NCBI RefSeq assembly: GCF_000003815.2
Contig: NC_049990.1
Span: 16,896,085 to 16,960,084, forward strand
Direction of reading: 5' to 3'
DNA: 64,000 nt
Origin: Branchiostoma floridae
Taxonomy: Eukaryota > Chordata > Leptocardii > Amphioxiformes > Branchiostomatidae
Made by a program: the position numbers and the translations under genes. This document shows, one piece after another, positions 1 through 11,089 of this stretch (its first letter is position 1; every line of letters begins with the position of its first letter). Below the pieces are notes generated by a model that saw nothing but the letters and a program-made list of their open reading frames with translations, did no database searches and was not told the DNA's origin.

Positions 1-757
1 GAGAGATGGACGATAAATGCGCTCGTAAATGGCTTTCCTTTAACCCCCCTTTCAAACCCAACGTGGTTCTCTGTCTAAAATGTCTGTGGTATCTAAAGAA
101 AATGAATGTCCGTTGTGGATGTTAAGATGATGCCAAATGGCTGACGAAAATTTGCTTGTGCTGGCCCTGCAGTGTTGCTTATACCTTTCCTTTAGTGGTT
201 GGCTTGTCTCCCCGATGTAGGTCTCCTTGCACTGCGTGTCATCACATTTCAGTCTGTAAATGACATTAGATTTGATGTTTTTGTTGAGTTTGTCTTTTGG
301 GTGCACAAGTCTCTGTTTCAACGTTGAGTAGGGTTTGAAATTTGTGGCGATGTCATGACTTTGTAGGATCCGTCTTATCTTTTCTGAAACCTCTTGAATG
401 TAAGGTATTGTGATGTTTACAGTCTTTGTGCGGTCCAACTGTGATTTCGTTCCTTGGTGGTTTTCTAGATTCATGGGAGGGTTTCAGAGCTTTATTGAAG
501 GCCCAAGGTTTGTATCCACACTTCGATAATGCCGTCCTAAGATGCTCCTGTTCTTTAGACTTATCTTCAACAGATGTGACAATAGTATCTGCTCGGTTGA
601 ACAAAGTTCTTATGACGCCGAGTTTTTGTTCCAGGGGGTGGTGAGACTCAAAATGGAGATATTGATCTGTATGCGTTGGTTTGCGGTAAACTGACATGTT
701 GATGTGACCATCGTTCTCTACCCGTAGTTTTGCATCCAGAAAAGGTAGTGTGTTGTC
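1..757 (-). mobile_element. Penelope-like retroelement, 3' coding part, degenerate
   Basis: Minus-strand reading gives the end of a Penelope-type reverse transcriptase (about 757-480, with LPFLDAK then SVYRKPTHTDQYLHF) followed by a GIY-YIG endonuclease domain (474-52; YIGETSQPLKERYKQH). The order RT then GIY-YIG is diagnostic of Penelope-like elements. The reading frame breaks near 475, and again after EPRW near 55, where the expected tail (FERGVK then AIYERIYRPSL) continues in other frames, so the copy is dead. It is cut by the window edge at 1. A 16-bp direct repeat (gtctcatataacattg) lies just outside, at about 755-792. Confidence 0.9.
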
Positions 758-1407
758 TCATATAACATTGGTAATGTCTCATATAACATTGTTTATTTGT
801 TTGCTTATTTGCGACGCTCTATCTCAAACTACACTTGATCCAACATAGATAATAGGTCTTGATTAGCATAATATATGCAAATTGAGGATATTCCACGTTT
901 GCGCTGAAATACTAAATTAACCCTCAAGCACCCAACATTTTTTGCGAGTAAAATGACCGAGTGGGGTTCAAACGGACCCCAAATGCTTTATTCAGAAATT
1001 CTCAGTTTCAATTCTTATCGTTGATCATTGTACATACATTGCTTTATTAATGTAAGTGGAATATTTGGAGATGTTATTAATCAATCAAAAGAGATGAACA
1101 GCTCAAATAGGTATTCAGCAATAATGTAGAATATCCTTTGATTTAATACATACCAGTACTTAGATAAAGTAAATACAATTAGACATATCTAAGATTTCCG
1201 GGACCGTTGAAGCCTATTCAATCACATAAATGACGTCATATTACGTCATAGTGACGTCAAAGTTTTCTTTCTGCCTTTTCTATCTTACTTTTATATAATT
1301 CTCTTTAAGATTTGATGGTCAATTGTGTAGGGAGATAAAGAGTTACAAAGGTCTCGCCTAAGACCAACCTCCCCACCAACCCGTCCTAAATTGGGTTCAT
1401 CAAGTTT
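758..1407. other. Intergenic stretch with a piggyBac-like end fragment
   Basis: No gene seen. 917-1080 is the reverse-oriented end of the TTAA/CCCTCAAGCACCC repeat family found whole at 47648-49181; the match runs through the GAGTGGGGTTC / GGACCCC motif and then fades. Three CRE-like motifs (TGACGTCA, TTACGTCA, TGACGTCA) begin at 1231, 1241 and 1252. The stretch lies 3' of the galactose sulfotransferase gene. Confidence 0.65.
917..1080 (-). mobile_element. Partial piggyBac-like element end
   Basis: TTAA at 917-920 is followed by CCCTCAAGCACCCAAC, then a block matching, in reverse orientation, 48440-48566 of the complete copy (CCGAGTGGGGTTCAAACGG; GTACATACATTGCTT). The other terminus was not found, so it is a truncated copy. 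Confidence 0.65.
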
Positions 1408-4400
1408 TCATTTGATATTAAATGAATCAAGAGTTTCAGCCAGAATTGTTTGAGGTTCAAATTTTTTGATAGCCAACTTCACACTCTCCGATACATCTGC
1501 CGGCAATTTATGTTTTCTCTTCAAGACATAGTCCCAGTCCTTGCGCATCATCTTTAGTTTCAGACATAAAGTCGGATCTACGTCAAACTCATCGTTCCAT
1601 GTCGATTTTGGAACAGTCAGGATTCCAGCTGTGCCATTAACTACCCATGCCTCCTTCGTAATTGTTTCATCACGACCACCAGCTATCCCATCACCTTTAA
1701 CAATCTTGACACCGACTAGTGGTATGATTGCATTTTCACAGTAGGTAGTAGTTGATTGAAGTACCTGCTCGAAGTGGCGCACTTCTTGATGAAAGCCATC
1801 GTCTTCTTCAAGAATCTTCTTCCAGAGCGTCTTGTTGAAGTAGTCGTATAGCTGATAGTCAACATTGCTCCATTGGCGGTGCTTCACTTCTAGAGTCGCG
1901 TTGTTTGTCGTTGGTTTTAGATATATACGTACGCGTTTGGGATCTTTACCGTAAAGCACGTCTTTTAGGGTCCAACACATCAAACGCCTAAGCAGTATCA
2001 AGGATTCGTTGATATGTTCTAGAATCAGAATCAAATCAAATTCTCGCGATATCTTATCAACAAACTCATCAACATACGGTTGGTCATCAAAAAGTCCGAC
2101 TGGAAACCCCAGCTCATACGCCATGAAATTTTTTGTCCTTGTCATCGGATCACTAAAATTTGTAAAGTAAGGAATTTGAAATTTCTTGGGATCTTCAAGA
2201 AACGACGCAACATGATCTGGCCCTTTCAAGCCACGGAAGACTTTGTCGTACTCGTACCAGTTGAAAACAGACCTTAGGTGAGACAGTGGATGTCTCAGTA
2301 TTGAGATGTACACAGTGTCAAGCGGCATCACATGTTTCAACAGCTGCCTATGGTAAACGGAGTGATGAACTAACACATTATAAGTACCATCCGCAGATGG
2401 TAAGATATCTTCTTGCTTGAAGAAGAAGGGCCATCCGATGTGATGATCGTCACGCACAGGCAGAACAAATGTTAAGTTGTGCTCGTAGCCAAAACGTTGG
2501 AGGATGCAAGCAGTTGTTGTACTTCCTGCTTTATGTACTTTCGCGAACATGACGTTTCGTTTGATGTTACAGATTTCTTTACCATTTTCGCTCGTCCGTG
2601 TCCTAAAGAAGGATAAGAAATAATTTTTTTTTTTTGTGATGAGGCAGTTTGATATCTAAAAAACTTTATATAACCAACTTAGTAACTACATATTATAATA
2701 TAACGGAGGGTCCCATAACTTAGAACGTAAATTTACAAGTTAGACATCGTATTGTACCAATATCGGTTATGTGAAAATTGTTGCGTTTTGACTAATGATA
2801 AACGAGAGTGGTGGTGTTTGGGGATTTTCCGTTCAGAAGTTTATTTTACATCGGCCATGCACGATGTACACTATGAATCTCAGCCGGTGAAAACAGACAA
2901 ATATTGTTATGAATATAACGTTCCATATTGTTCCATTCTAAATAGGGTATCCTAACTTAGGACTACAAATACTTCTGTCTCTCTTTGATTTGTTGGAACG
3001 ATTTTGAGAAAAAAGAATGAAGAATGTTGCGTCAACTAACTTCAGCTAAAGAATGACAAAATGCAAAAGTTACATCGGGACTCGCATCGGCGGTGACTTA
3101 CGCACGGTCAAAAAATACGTACCAGAGGGAAGCTGAAGTTAGTTGACACAACGTTCTTCAGTTGACGCCGCTTGTTGCATTCCAAGCCATGTCAACGCTG
3201 ACGTTCTGTTGCTTCGTATGACAATGAGAGTAAATACTTCATTTCACGTCAATGGCTTCTAAGTATGAACTCGCAAAATGCCACAAATTTGTCACAAGAA
3301 CGCAACACCGGAAACTAAATATGATGGCTTCTGTAGTCTGATCGGCACCGCATGTGATCTAAACGTACGTGGCAAATCCTTTGTTATTCCAGTCAGTTCC
3401 GGTGAAAAGTCGTGATATATTTTGAACCACTTTCAAGATTTTTTTGGAGTCCGCTAGTCGTGTTTTACCCTCAGGCTGTTTATTTTTGGACAGAAAGGGA
3501 GAAATTTACTTTCAACGATGTTCATGTTATGATGCATTCAGCGATTTACATATTGTCAGATCGGGCCGGTCGCGCCGACTTCAAAGCCTGTCAATCTTTG
3601 GACTGTCAAGTTGCGAACCTCATTGGAGTCTGAGGTTTCATGCAGACATATTTTCTACATCAAAATGTCCCGTCGCATGGCGGCTTGTGTATCGTTAGCC
3701 GGCCACCGGGAATTTTCCAAAATCAAGTTTACACGACGTGCCTCAAACTAGATTAAAAGCAAGTTTACCGTTTTGCAAACCCCACCTGACTTCTGTATAG
3801 CGGAACCAGAGATGCTGCACTGTTTAGGTACAATCGAACCGCGGTCAACGGATTGACCGTGACGTAACTTGGTTGAGGGCGTTCGACTCCTCGATTACAG
3901 TCAAACCTGCCCGAGCGACCACCTCTTCTCAGCGACCACCTGGCCTTTCTCGGTCCCGATTTTTTTTCCCATTGACTTAAGTATTAAGCGACCTTTTCTC
4001 AACGACCACCTGGCCAACGCGACCGCGACCGGCCCAAATTGGGACCCATAACGACCGCATCATTTTTAAAATTGAGGTTTTCATCGATTTTTGATGATAA
4101 CTAGCGCGATTTTGTGCCGAAATCGCCCAGTTTCCGTCAGATTTTGACTGCCATTACGACATTATGTTTAGAATAAATGGGTGGGTCAATGCAGTGTGCT
4201 TGCTATGTACCATTAAACACAACGGAAACCATTTATACTTTGCATCGGGCATGTTTTGAGTCGATACTCTTCTCAGCGACCACCTGTCCAAATCGACCGT
4301 TTTTTTTCGGTCCCCCGTGTGGTCGTCTTGGGCAGGTTTGACTGTACTTCATTATTTCAGGTCAGTTTTATTGTAAGATAAAGTCCTCAAGACCCACGTT

Positions 4401-6533
4401 TTTGGTGAATTTGTATAGCTTTATGCCTCATGTGTAAAACAATTAAATTTGCATGGTGACTGTTTTGTAAGTTAAATGTAAGATGCCACACCACGCAGTG
4501 ACCTTGCTTCGAACGAAGCCATTTCTAATGCTCAAATTTCCTTGGTGACGCCATAGTGAGAAGTACACGGTGACGCAAAAATAGGTTACTGTATACAATC
4601 CCGCGTTTCATCCAGACGACAGCTCTGTGCATTAACTTGGGTTCTTCACGATTTTATTCAACACAGTAGATAAAAACAATCACGGCTTCTCTCTTTATGG
4701 TACCATATGAGTTATGGGACCCTCCGTTAATCCCAATACTTAAAAAAACGTAATAGTGCACATTGAACGATAAAAGCAATAAACAAGTAAGACTGACATT
4801 TGCTTAGGAGCAAATACAGCAATTTCAGCCATCTCCCTCCCAATGCAACAATAGACTGTTCCCAAATCACCCATGATTTAAAAAAAATATAAAAATTTAA
4901 GTACTGTGTTCTTGTTATCAAGACTAATTGTAAATGAATGAGCTTTAATCTGAGAAAAATATCCATAATGATTTGGTCAAAATAGCGAGGACACAAGTTC
5001 TTGCATTCTTAATTCTTACAAAGACAAAAAAATTGTCTTTCTCAAGCTTTCGAGATAAGAAAATAAAAAAAAATTAAGAATATTCTTTTAGTAAACTATA
5101 AATTTCGGTAGAAATGGTAATTGGCAATATCAGATATTTAACAATAAGAATCTAAGAAATACTTTTTTGATGGAAGTTTTTTTTTCTTAAATCTGTAGAA
5201 AATTCTTGTTGGCGTGTTTCATAATAGATATACTTTATTTAATAAAGTAAAAAAGAGAAAACTCTTTCTTTAAAAAATAGCATGTAGATATTTGCAGAGA
5301 GTTTTCCAATTTTCTTAAATCTTCTTCACGTAAGAGAAAAAAATTGGTTATGCGCGAGGAAAAATATTCAGTTTTGGTCAAATGGCCACAAACTTTAACA
5401 AAATCATTTGGAAGGTATCTATCCGAATTTTAGGTCATTGGTCCCGAAAAGGACGGAGATGAATCACTTTAACCCTCATAACCAGAGTGGGGTCCATTTG
5501 GACCCCAGGCGTAAAATTTTAAGTGCCATTTGAACAATTTTGATCTGAAGAAAAATTTCTTCCGTGACTTTGTCAGTCAATATCTGCTGTACCTTCTCCT
5601 AAGATTTAACGAAGATACTGTGAAAACTATAAAGGGACGTCTGTGTAAAGTCCGTCTGAGGTCCAAACGAACCCCAGAAAAATGTTCAGTTTTTGAAACA
5701 AACAATTGAGACTACTTAACTACTTAGTGTATGATCGCCAATTTTTAGGGGATATTAAATATGTAAAGCTTATTCTCCACAAAAACGTTCGTGTCATCAT
5801 CACAAAAAGACGATCACATAACTTAGACGTAATTTAGGTAATAAATGCGGCCATCTTGGAATTTAAGCGATGCACTCATCAAATTCGCATAAATTTGAAT
5901 TTCAAATCATGAAAATTACATTGAATTTAATTGTCGTAAGAAAAGAAGAAAACCAAGAAAACCCTGTTTAAATCGAAATTGGCAAATTTTGGCAAATATA
6001 TGGCGGAATTCCGTTACCATGGCATCCCCAAAAATTATAAACTAACTTTATTGCCAAAAAATATTTGAAATTAGAAATAACAATATTTGTGATAAATTAC
6101 CAAGTTTGGTAGCTTTAGTGCTAGCCGTGCTATGAGTTGTGCGACATAAAAGTTGCCGAGGGCCTCAAGTTCCCCTCCAAGGTCAGAATAGGGTTGCTAA
6201 ACGTGGTCCTATTGATTATTTGTATAAGTTATGATAATGAGATGGAATTAGCAACACCTTAACATGTCAAAATATTCCTCTTACATCGATGAAGCAATGC
6301 ATGTACAACAGCTGGTGTAGACTTTCTCTTTAACATTTTTTGATAGGATAATTTTTCATACTTTATAATAGGGATAGATTGTAGTACCTTGGGTGTATCT
6401 TGTGTAGTTTGGCCGTATGTGTTACGCTACTACCAACATACACGGTTGCAAGCATGTAATTAACGAATCCACCACAGAAAAGAAGAGCCACGAAGACTGT
6501 TGTTGTCTTCAGTCTCATATTTTTGCAGATCAT
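1408..6533 (-). CDS. Galactosylceramide/galactose-3-O-sulfotransferase-like protein, two coding exons
   Basis: Type II Golgi sulfotransferase of the GAL3ST family, which moves sulfate from PAPS to the 3-OH of galactose on glycolipids or glycans. Exons join in phase: 6533-6388 (start ATG at 6533, donor AAG|GTACT, phase 2) and 2602-1408 (acceptor cttctttag), giving 446 aa; human GAL3ST1 is about 420. Residues about 8-25 form a hydrophobic signal anchor after basic residues. The 5'-phosphosulfate loop is KVHKAGSTTTACIL and the 3'-phosphate site ISILRHPLSHLRS; the LLRRLMCW(T/E)LxDVLY block is typical of the family. A probable acceptor (ttctttactctccag) at 6545 implies an upstream non-coding exon. 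The 3.8-kb intron holds several transposons. Acceptor sugar specificity cannot be read from sequence. Confidence 0.88.
3021..3157. repeat. Inverted repeat nested in the mariner-like element
   Basis: Arms of about 27 bp (3021-3047, agaatgttgcgtcaactaac..; 3131-3157, its near-exact complement) flank an 83-bp loop. Either an internal structure of the larger element or a separate small insertion. Confidence 0.6.
3898..4344. mobile_element. Pogo-like MITE nested in the mariner-like element
   Basis: Ends CAGTCAAACCTGCCC... and ...GGGCAGGTTTGACTG with TA on both sides (3896-3897, 4345-4346), 447 bp. Subterminal GCGACCACCT motifs recur inward on both sides. The terminus resembles pogo/Tigger-type ends. 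No coding capacity. Confidence 0.75.
5473..6300 (+). mobile_element. piggyBac-like non-autonomous element, 3'-truncated
   Basis: TTAA (5469-5472) then CCCTCATAACCAGAGTGG and the motif GGGGTCCATTTGGACCCC. It aligns by eye with 47648-48490 through CCATCTTGGA, GTTGCCATGG-like and TTGCATAA-type landmarks to about 6300, where it runs up to the first coding exon of the galactose sulfotransferase. The far terminus is missing. Confidence 0.65.
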
Positions 6534-6839
6534 GTTGTCTTGTTCTGGAGAGTAAAGAAATGACATTGTATCATTAGAATTTCTATCTAATCATAGTAAG
6601 AAAAGCCACTCAATCCAGGTGTTGCATATTAAAAAAAAACATACCTTTGCCAAATAAACCAGGTTTGTTATGTAGAATGATGTCTGTAGACATAAATGTG
6701 TTACTCATTACATTTTATTTTATATGCCTGGAGTTGGTTCATAACATTTCGCCATTGCTTATGCAAATTAGATCCCTATGCAGATTAGATTTACATAATA
6801 ATATTAAATTTTATCAAGCATCATTTGCATAATAAATGT

Positions 6840-7290
6840 GTATTGATATTTCCTTCTTTCTTAGCTAAAAATGTGACAAGTTTGAAAGTCATATAAGGAA
6901 TGCAGTGGATTTACAAACTTTTCTCATTAATTATGCAAATTAGCAGTCGATTTGCATAATAATTATTATAATTCCATCATGTAAGTCTTCCCTTTGGCTA
7001 TCTACATACCAAAAACCATGACGATCCGTCAACACGTTTATATTTTCTCATTAATTATGCAAATGAGGCCGTCATTTGCATAATTAATATGCATTGATAT
7101 TTCTCTCTTCCTCATCTATATATGTGACAAGTTTGAAAGTCCTATCATGAAATGCAGTGGATTTATAAACTTTCCTCATTAATTATGCAAATTAGTTGCT
7201 GATTTGCATAATTGGTATTCCATTGTGTACATTGTTACTTGGGCTATCTACATACCAAAAACCATGACGATCCATCAACACGTTCTCGAG
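6840..7290 (+). repeat. Tandemly repeated A/T-rich unit with ATGCAAAT octamers
   Basis: Two successive units of about 240-250 bp share gtgacaagtttgaaagtc, ctcattaattatgcaaat, gatttgcataat, ctacataccaaaaaccatga and cgtcaacacg landmarks. Each contains inverted ATGCAAAT / ATTTGCAT pairs. A weaker copy starts near 6745. Confidence 0.7.
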
Positions 7291-7299
7291 TTATTCTCG

Positions 7300-7570
7300 T
7301 CCAAAGTTTGAAAGGAAATCGGCGACTGCAGTTCCAAACAAGCCGCTAGGGGGTCCAAACTCAAAGCACTTACTCTCTGCACCAAGGGCTATCTACCACT
7401 CAAAAATCATAACCACAGTAGGTCCAGAACACGAGATAAAAAAAATTGAGGTTTTGCTGCAGTACCTTAGCAAGCCGCTAGGGGGCCCATTATTGACCTT
7501 GACCTTCGTTTTCCCGACCCCTACCCACCAAAACATTCCTTTGCCAAATATGCAAGAGTTATTATTCCTG
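7300..7570. repeat. CCGCTAGGGGG repeat, first cluster
   Basis: Two copies of the CCGCTAGGGGG(T/C)CC motif, at about 7345 and 7475, in alternating contexts (followed by caaactc or cattattgacc). The cluster matches 8920-9465 and, as diverged 3'-flank sequence, 21427-21655. Confidence 0.65.
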
Positions 7571-7852
7571 TTGTTGAGCAATTATAAACCACCAGTGTCA
7601 TGATGGCCCTATTCTACTGTAACATCTAGAGTTCCTTTAATTTATCATGCAGAAAAGGGAAACATTGGGCGGGCCCGAGATTTTTAAAGCAACATCGCAT
7701 GTCCCTATCCCCTTGTTTTGAATTCCATCGTTGCCTGTCTGTAGGTTTAATTTGTACTTGGCCAGCTAAGCTAATCGGTATCTTCAAACTGTGCCTCCCG
7801 TTTCATCAGAAACGTTACTGCTACACTCCACTGTCTATTTTCATATACAGTC

Positions 7853-7930
7853 AAACCAGTCTAGAGCGGCCGCTCAAAGGACTGGTCAAAATTGGCCACT
7901 ATAAAGAGGTCGCCATTATATATATAGAGA
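7853..7930 (+). mobile_element. Pogo-like terminus, fragment
   Basis: TACAGTCAAACCAGTCTAGA followed by GCGGCCGC and GGCCACTATAAAGAGGTCGC resembles the CAGTCAAACC terminus of the 3898-4344 element. No partner terminus was found. Confidence 0.45.
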
Positions 7931-8919
7931 AAATGCCGATTAATTGACCACAAGCAATAAGTTTCACATGTGACATGGACTTAGTACCCATTGATCTTTA
8001 TTCACATAATACAACGTTGGCTATGTTCTATTGTGCCGAGAAAGGGAGTTTGTCACGTCTTCCTAAAATCAACACCTTTCTAACACTTAAAATCGTTATC
8101 ATACATGTTCTTCGCCATTTCTTTCCCCAATCCCTACCCAACTAAGCTCAAAAGATATGGCACGAACTCTGTCTATAGAGGTTACACATCTAAGTAAAGA
8201 AATTACATGACACAGAGTAAATCAAAAACCTGGAGAACTTCTCTTTCTTTAAGAGTCATGCGTTTCAAATAGCATATACCATCTTTTATCACTGATATTC
8301 TGTCATAAACAAGTCAAACTAATGTCCATACATAAAAGAGTCTGAATTAGTTTCATGTATATCTTAACTTTCTGCAACTTCTAGGAGCAAAAGACCACTA
8401 TAGCTAGGGATCTACCTTCAAACTAGAATCAGTAGTATCAAACTATCCTTTCCTCTCTTATCGTCTCAATACCTTACATGTCAATCGTACCTGTCAGTTA
8501 GGTCATACACAGTTGCTTGCAGACCGACAAGACCTTCAATGTAATCCCTGCTACACAAGCATCCACAAACATCCCTGTCATCAAATATCTCCTGCCCAAA
8601 AACAAACTTGCTTGACACTGTGCTTACAATTCCATCCAACCTCACCTTAGGGCACCACCCTTAACCTCAACAACCTATCAAGTGATTGACAGCAAATGGC
8701 TGCCCCTCTTAAGTTATGTCCCCTTCACCAACAAATATCTACCCATTTTGAACTACATGGTACGGTCCGCCTGTCTGGAAAGGTCAAGGAGCCTGACCCA
8801 TTGCCCTAAGGTAGGCATCAACTGTGCTGTACAACTGTCACCGGTGGAATCTACCAAACCAGGCTGGGGGTTTGTAATGCTTCAGAAGTTTTTTGACAAG
8901 AATGCCCCGGCTATCCCTA

Positions 8920-9465
8920 AACTAGCTGCTAGGGGGCCCAAACTTATGTTACTAACTCCTGAGCATAAGAGCTATCTAACACCAAAAATTGATGACCACA
9001 TCATGTTTAGAATATGAGATAACACACCCGGAAGTTGCGCTGCAGTACCAAGGGAAGCCGCTAGGGGGCCCATCATCGAACTTGACCTCCGTTTTCCAGA
9101 CCCCTACCCACCCACCAAATATCATCAGCGTCCGTCGAAATCTTCTCGAGTTATGCTGTCCACGGACAAAAGTTTGCAAGTAAACCGGCGCCTGAACTTC
9201 CAAGAAAGCCGCTAGGGGGCCCAAACTCGCAGCAGTCACTCTCTGCTTTAAGAGGTCCCTACCGCTCAAAAATCACGACCGCAGCATGGCCAGAACGCGA
9301 GATATCAAGCATGCAGGTTCCGCTGCAGTACCTTAGCAAGCCGCTAGGGGGCCCATTATCAAACTCCCCCTTCATTCTCCAGACCCCTACCCACCCACTA
9401 AATATCAGCCGCATCCGTCGCAGTCTTCTCGAGTTATGCTGTTCACAAACAGTGGGAAAACACAC
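8920..9465. repeat. CCGCTAGGGGG repeat, second cluster
   Basis: Four motif copies at about 8930, 9056, 9208 and 9341 alternate between a ...CCCAAACTC and a ...CCCAT(T)AT context, a higher-order period near 280 bp. Both contexts include ccagacccctacccacc and tcgagttatgctgt. Short open frames across it are repeat sequence, not genes. Confidence 0.75.
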
Positions 9466-9500
9466 AACCGGACCGAAAATATAACCTTAGCCATTCTGGC
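9370..9500 (-). repeat. Inverted copy of the P450-flank repeat
   Basis: The complement of 9370-9500 reads ggttatattttcggtccggt, gtgtgttttcc, gtttgtgaacagcataactc, gacggatgcggctgatattt. The same landmarks occur in the plus orientation at 10850-10945. Confidence 0.75.
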
Positions 9501-10644
9501 AAAGGTAATAATATAACCCAGTGATCACCATAACGCTGCAATTGATCTAACCATGAAAAACTGAAACTAGACAAAACTAAACATAATCTACAGATCATTA
9601 AGAAATAAGTCAAAATCATAGAATTAATCTGCTAGCAAATACCAATTGAAAGTAAATACAGAAAATCAAAACAAGGGATGTAAACAAGCAGATTGAAGTA
9701 GCACCAAGTACACGGTATAATGGTCGCATGCTGAATAATAATATACATGTATGATTGTTCAAGAATTTCTTTTTTGAATATGCTACATCATGATTAAAAG
9801 TCTTTTTCTACATTCTTATTAGGCTGTATAGGGTTGGGGACCAGTACATTTTACACGGTACGAAACCGTTTTTGTTTCTTATTGTACAGATCCTAATACT
9901 TTAAGAAACAGACTCGTTTGTAACGAAATGAAAGATCGCTTTGCCCATTCACAAGTTTCCACAGATAATCCAGGTCGGCATTGGTCAAGATGTGTCCTGT
10001 AATTTGACTCGAATTGCAAAAAACAAAATTCTTATAAGTTATAGCCAGAAAATATTCACAGCCTGGCTTTCTATTTTTGAAACAGATATCTGCTTTACTT
10101 TTGAGGTATATGGAATTTAATCATGTAAAAATACGCCGTTTTTAACGTGCAATCGACATTAGAAGTAGCTTTGTGCATGTTTTAAATATTTAAACATAGA
10201 TTTCAAAATTAACTTAGGACATGCCAGCTCGCCAACCCTTTTTAATAGTGCCCATCTTCATACATTATACACAATCTACCCGATACGCTACTTACTGCAC
10301 ATCATCATCTGTCGTCCCTGGCGGGCGGACATGGTGGCAAAAAGAGGTCTGGTGGCAAAAACCTGGTTCTGAGGTGTCGCTCTTTAAGCAATGTTGTTTT
10401 CTATCCCAAATTTCCGTCACAATAGGTAGCTCTGAACTTGTACATGTGGAGCCAGGGGCTCGGATCTGTTGTTTCCACACATCCGTGATACGTACGTGGC
10501 AGCGTATATATATATAGCTCAGTGTATAGTTCCTGTGTCATGTTTAAGGTGTCAACAAATCTAAATCTAAATATAGCTGTAACAATAGTTACGCGAATAA
10601 GTGACCATGACATTGTGCTGGTGGACGTTAAACATACTAGTGAC

Positions 10645-10700
10645 CAGATGGCCAAGATGGAACTCTTCGTGCTGTTTGTTTCCCTATGCCTGTAATCAGC
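10645..10700 (+). pseudogene. Cytochrome P450 last-exon relic
   Basis: Translation gives DQMAKMELFVLFVSL, matching GEQLAKMELFMLFVSLMQ just after the heme loop of the intact P450 at 21236-21426, with about 40 of 51 bases alike. The frame then closes (tgcctgtaatcag), no heme-loop FGxGxRxC is found upstream, and no other P450 exon is visible nearby. The repeat after it (10850-10945) is related to the 3' flank of the intact gene, so this may be the remnant of a duplicated gene plus flank. Confidence 0.55.
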
Positions 10701-11020
10701 TTAACCTCCCCCGTGACGCTGAAGTTGAGACGAGAGCAGTTGTGCAGCAAGTTTGGATACAGTCTATTGAATCTCCCCTCTATGGCGACTGGCTCCCCTT
10801 GTCTCGCGGAGAGATCAGCGACCGCCTTGTTTATTAGCTTTGCAAGAATGGCTAAGGTTATATTTTCGGTCCGGTTGTGTGTTTTCCCCGTTTGTGAACA
10901 GCATAACTCGAGAAGACTGCGACGGATGCGGCTGATATTTGGTTTTGATATACCTACCTGTAGCTACGTTGCATGCATATTACACACAGCAAAAACTCTG
11001 TTACTCCAAAAAAAAATTAC

Positions 11021-11089
11021 TCAAGTAACTGGATATGATTTTGGAAGCGGTCAGACGTTTCAGAAAGCATCCACTACCTTTCGTTAGGA
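11021..11089 (-). ncRNA. Degenerate hammerhead-like repeat
   Basis: On the minus strand 11089-11050 reads CTAACGA, an imperfect hairpin, then GAAACGTC, the order of a hammerhead core (CUGANGA, helix II, GAAA) with the first box mutated. The flank actcaagtaactggatatga also occurs at 18065-18107 beside a more decayed copy. Probably inactive; a member of a dispersed repeat. Confidence 0.35.

Larger units (their letters stand above)
2703..4727. mobile_element. Tc1/mariner-like DNA element, 2.0 kb, non-coding
   Basis: Inverted termini ACGGAGGGTCCCATAACT at 2703 and its complement ending at 4727, each flanked by TA (2701-2702, 4728-4729), the Tc1/mariner target-duplication pattern. No transposase frame is visible, so it is non-autonomous. 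It lies in the galactose sulfotransferase intron and contains two further inverted-repeat units (3021-3157 and 3898-4344). Confidence 0.75.

Noticed and set aside
8682-9465. Frames with repeated GWVGVWK and PPSGFPWYCS on the minus strand
   Set aside because: They arise from the CCGCTAGGGGG repeat, recur in several orientations and have no gene context.
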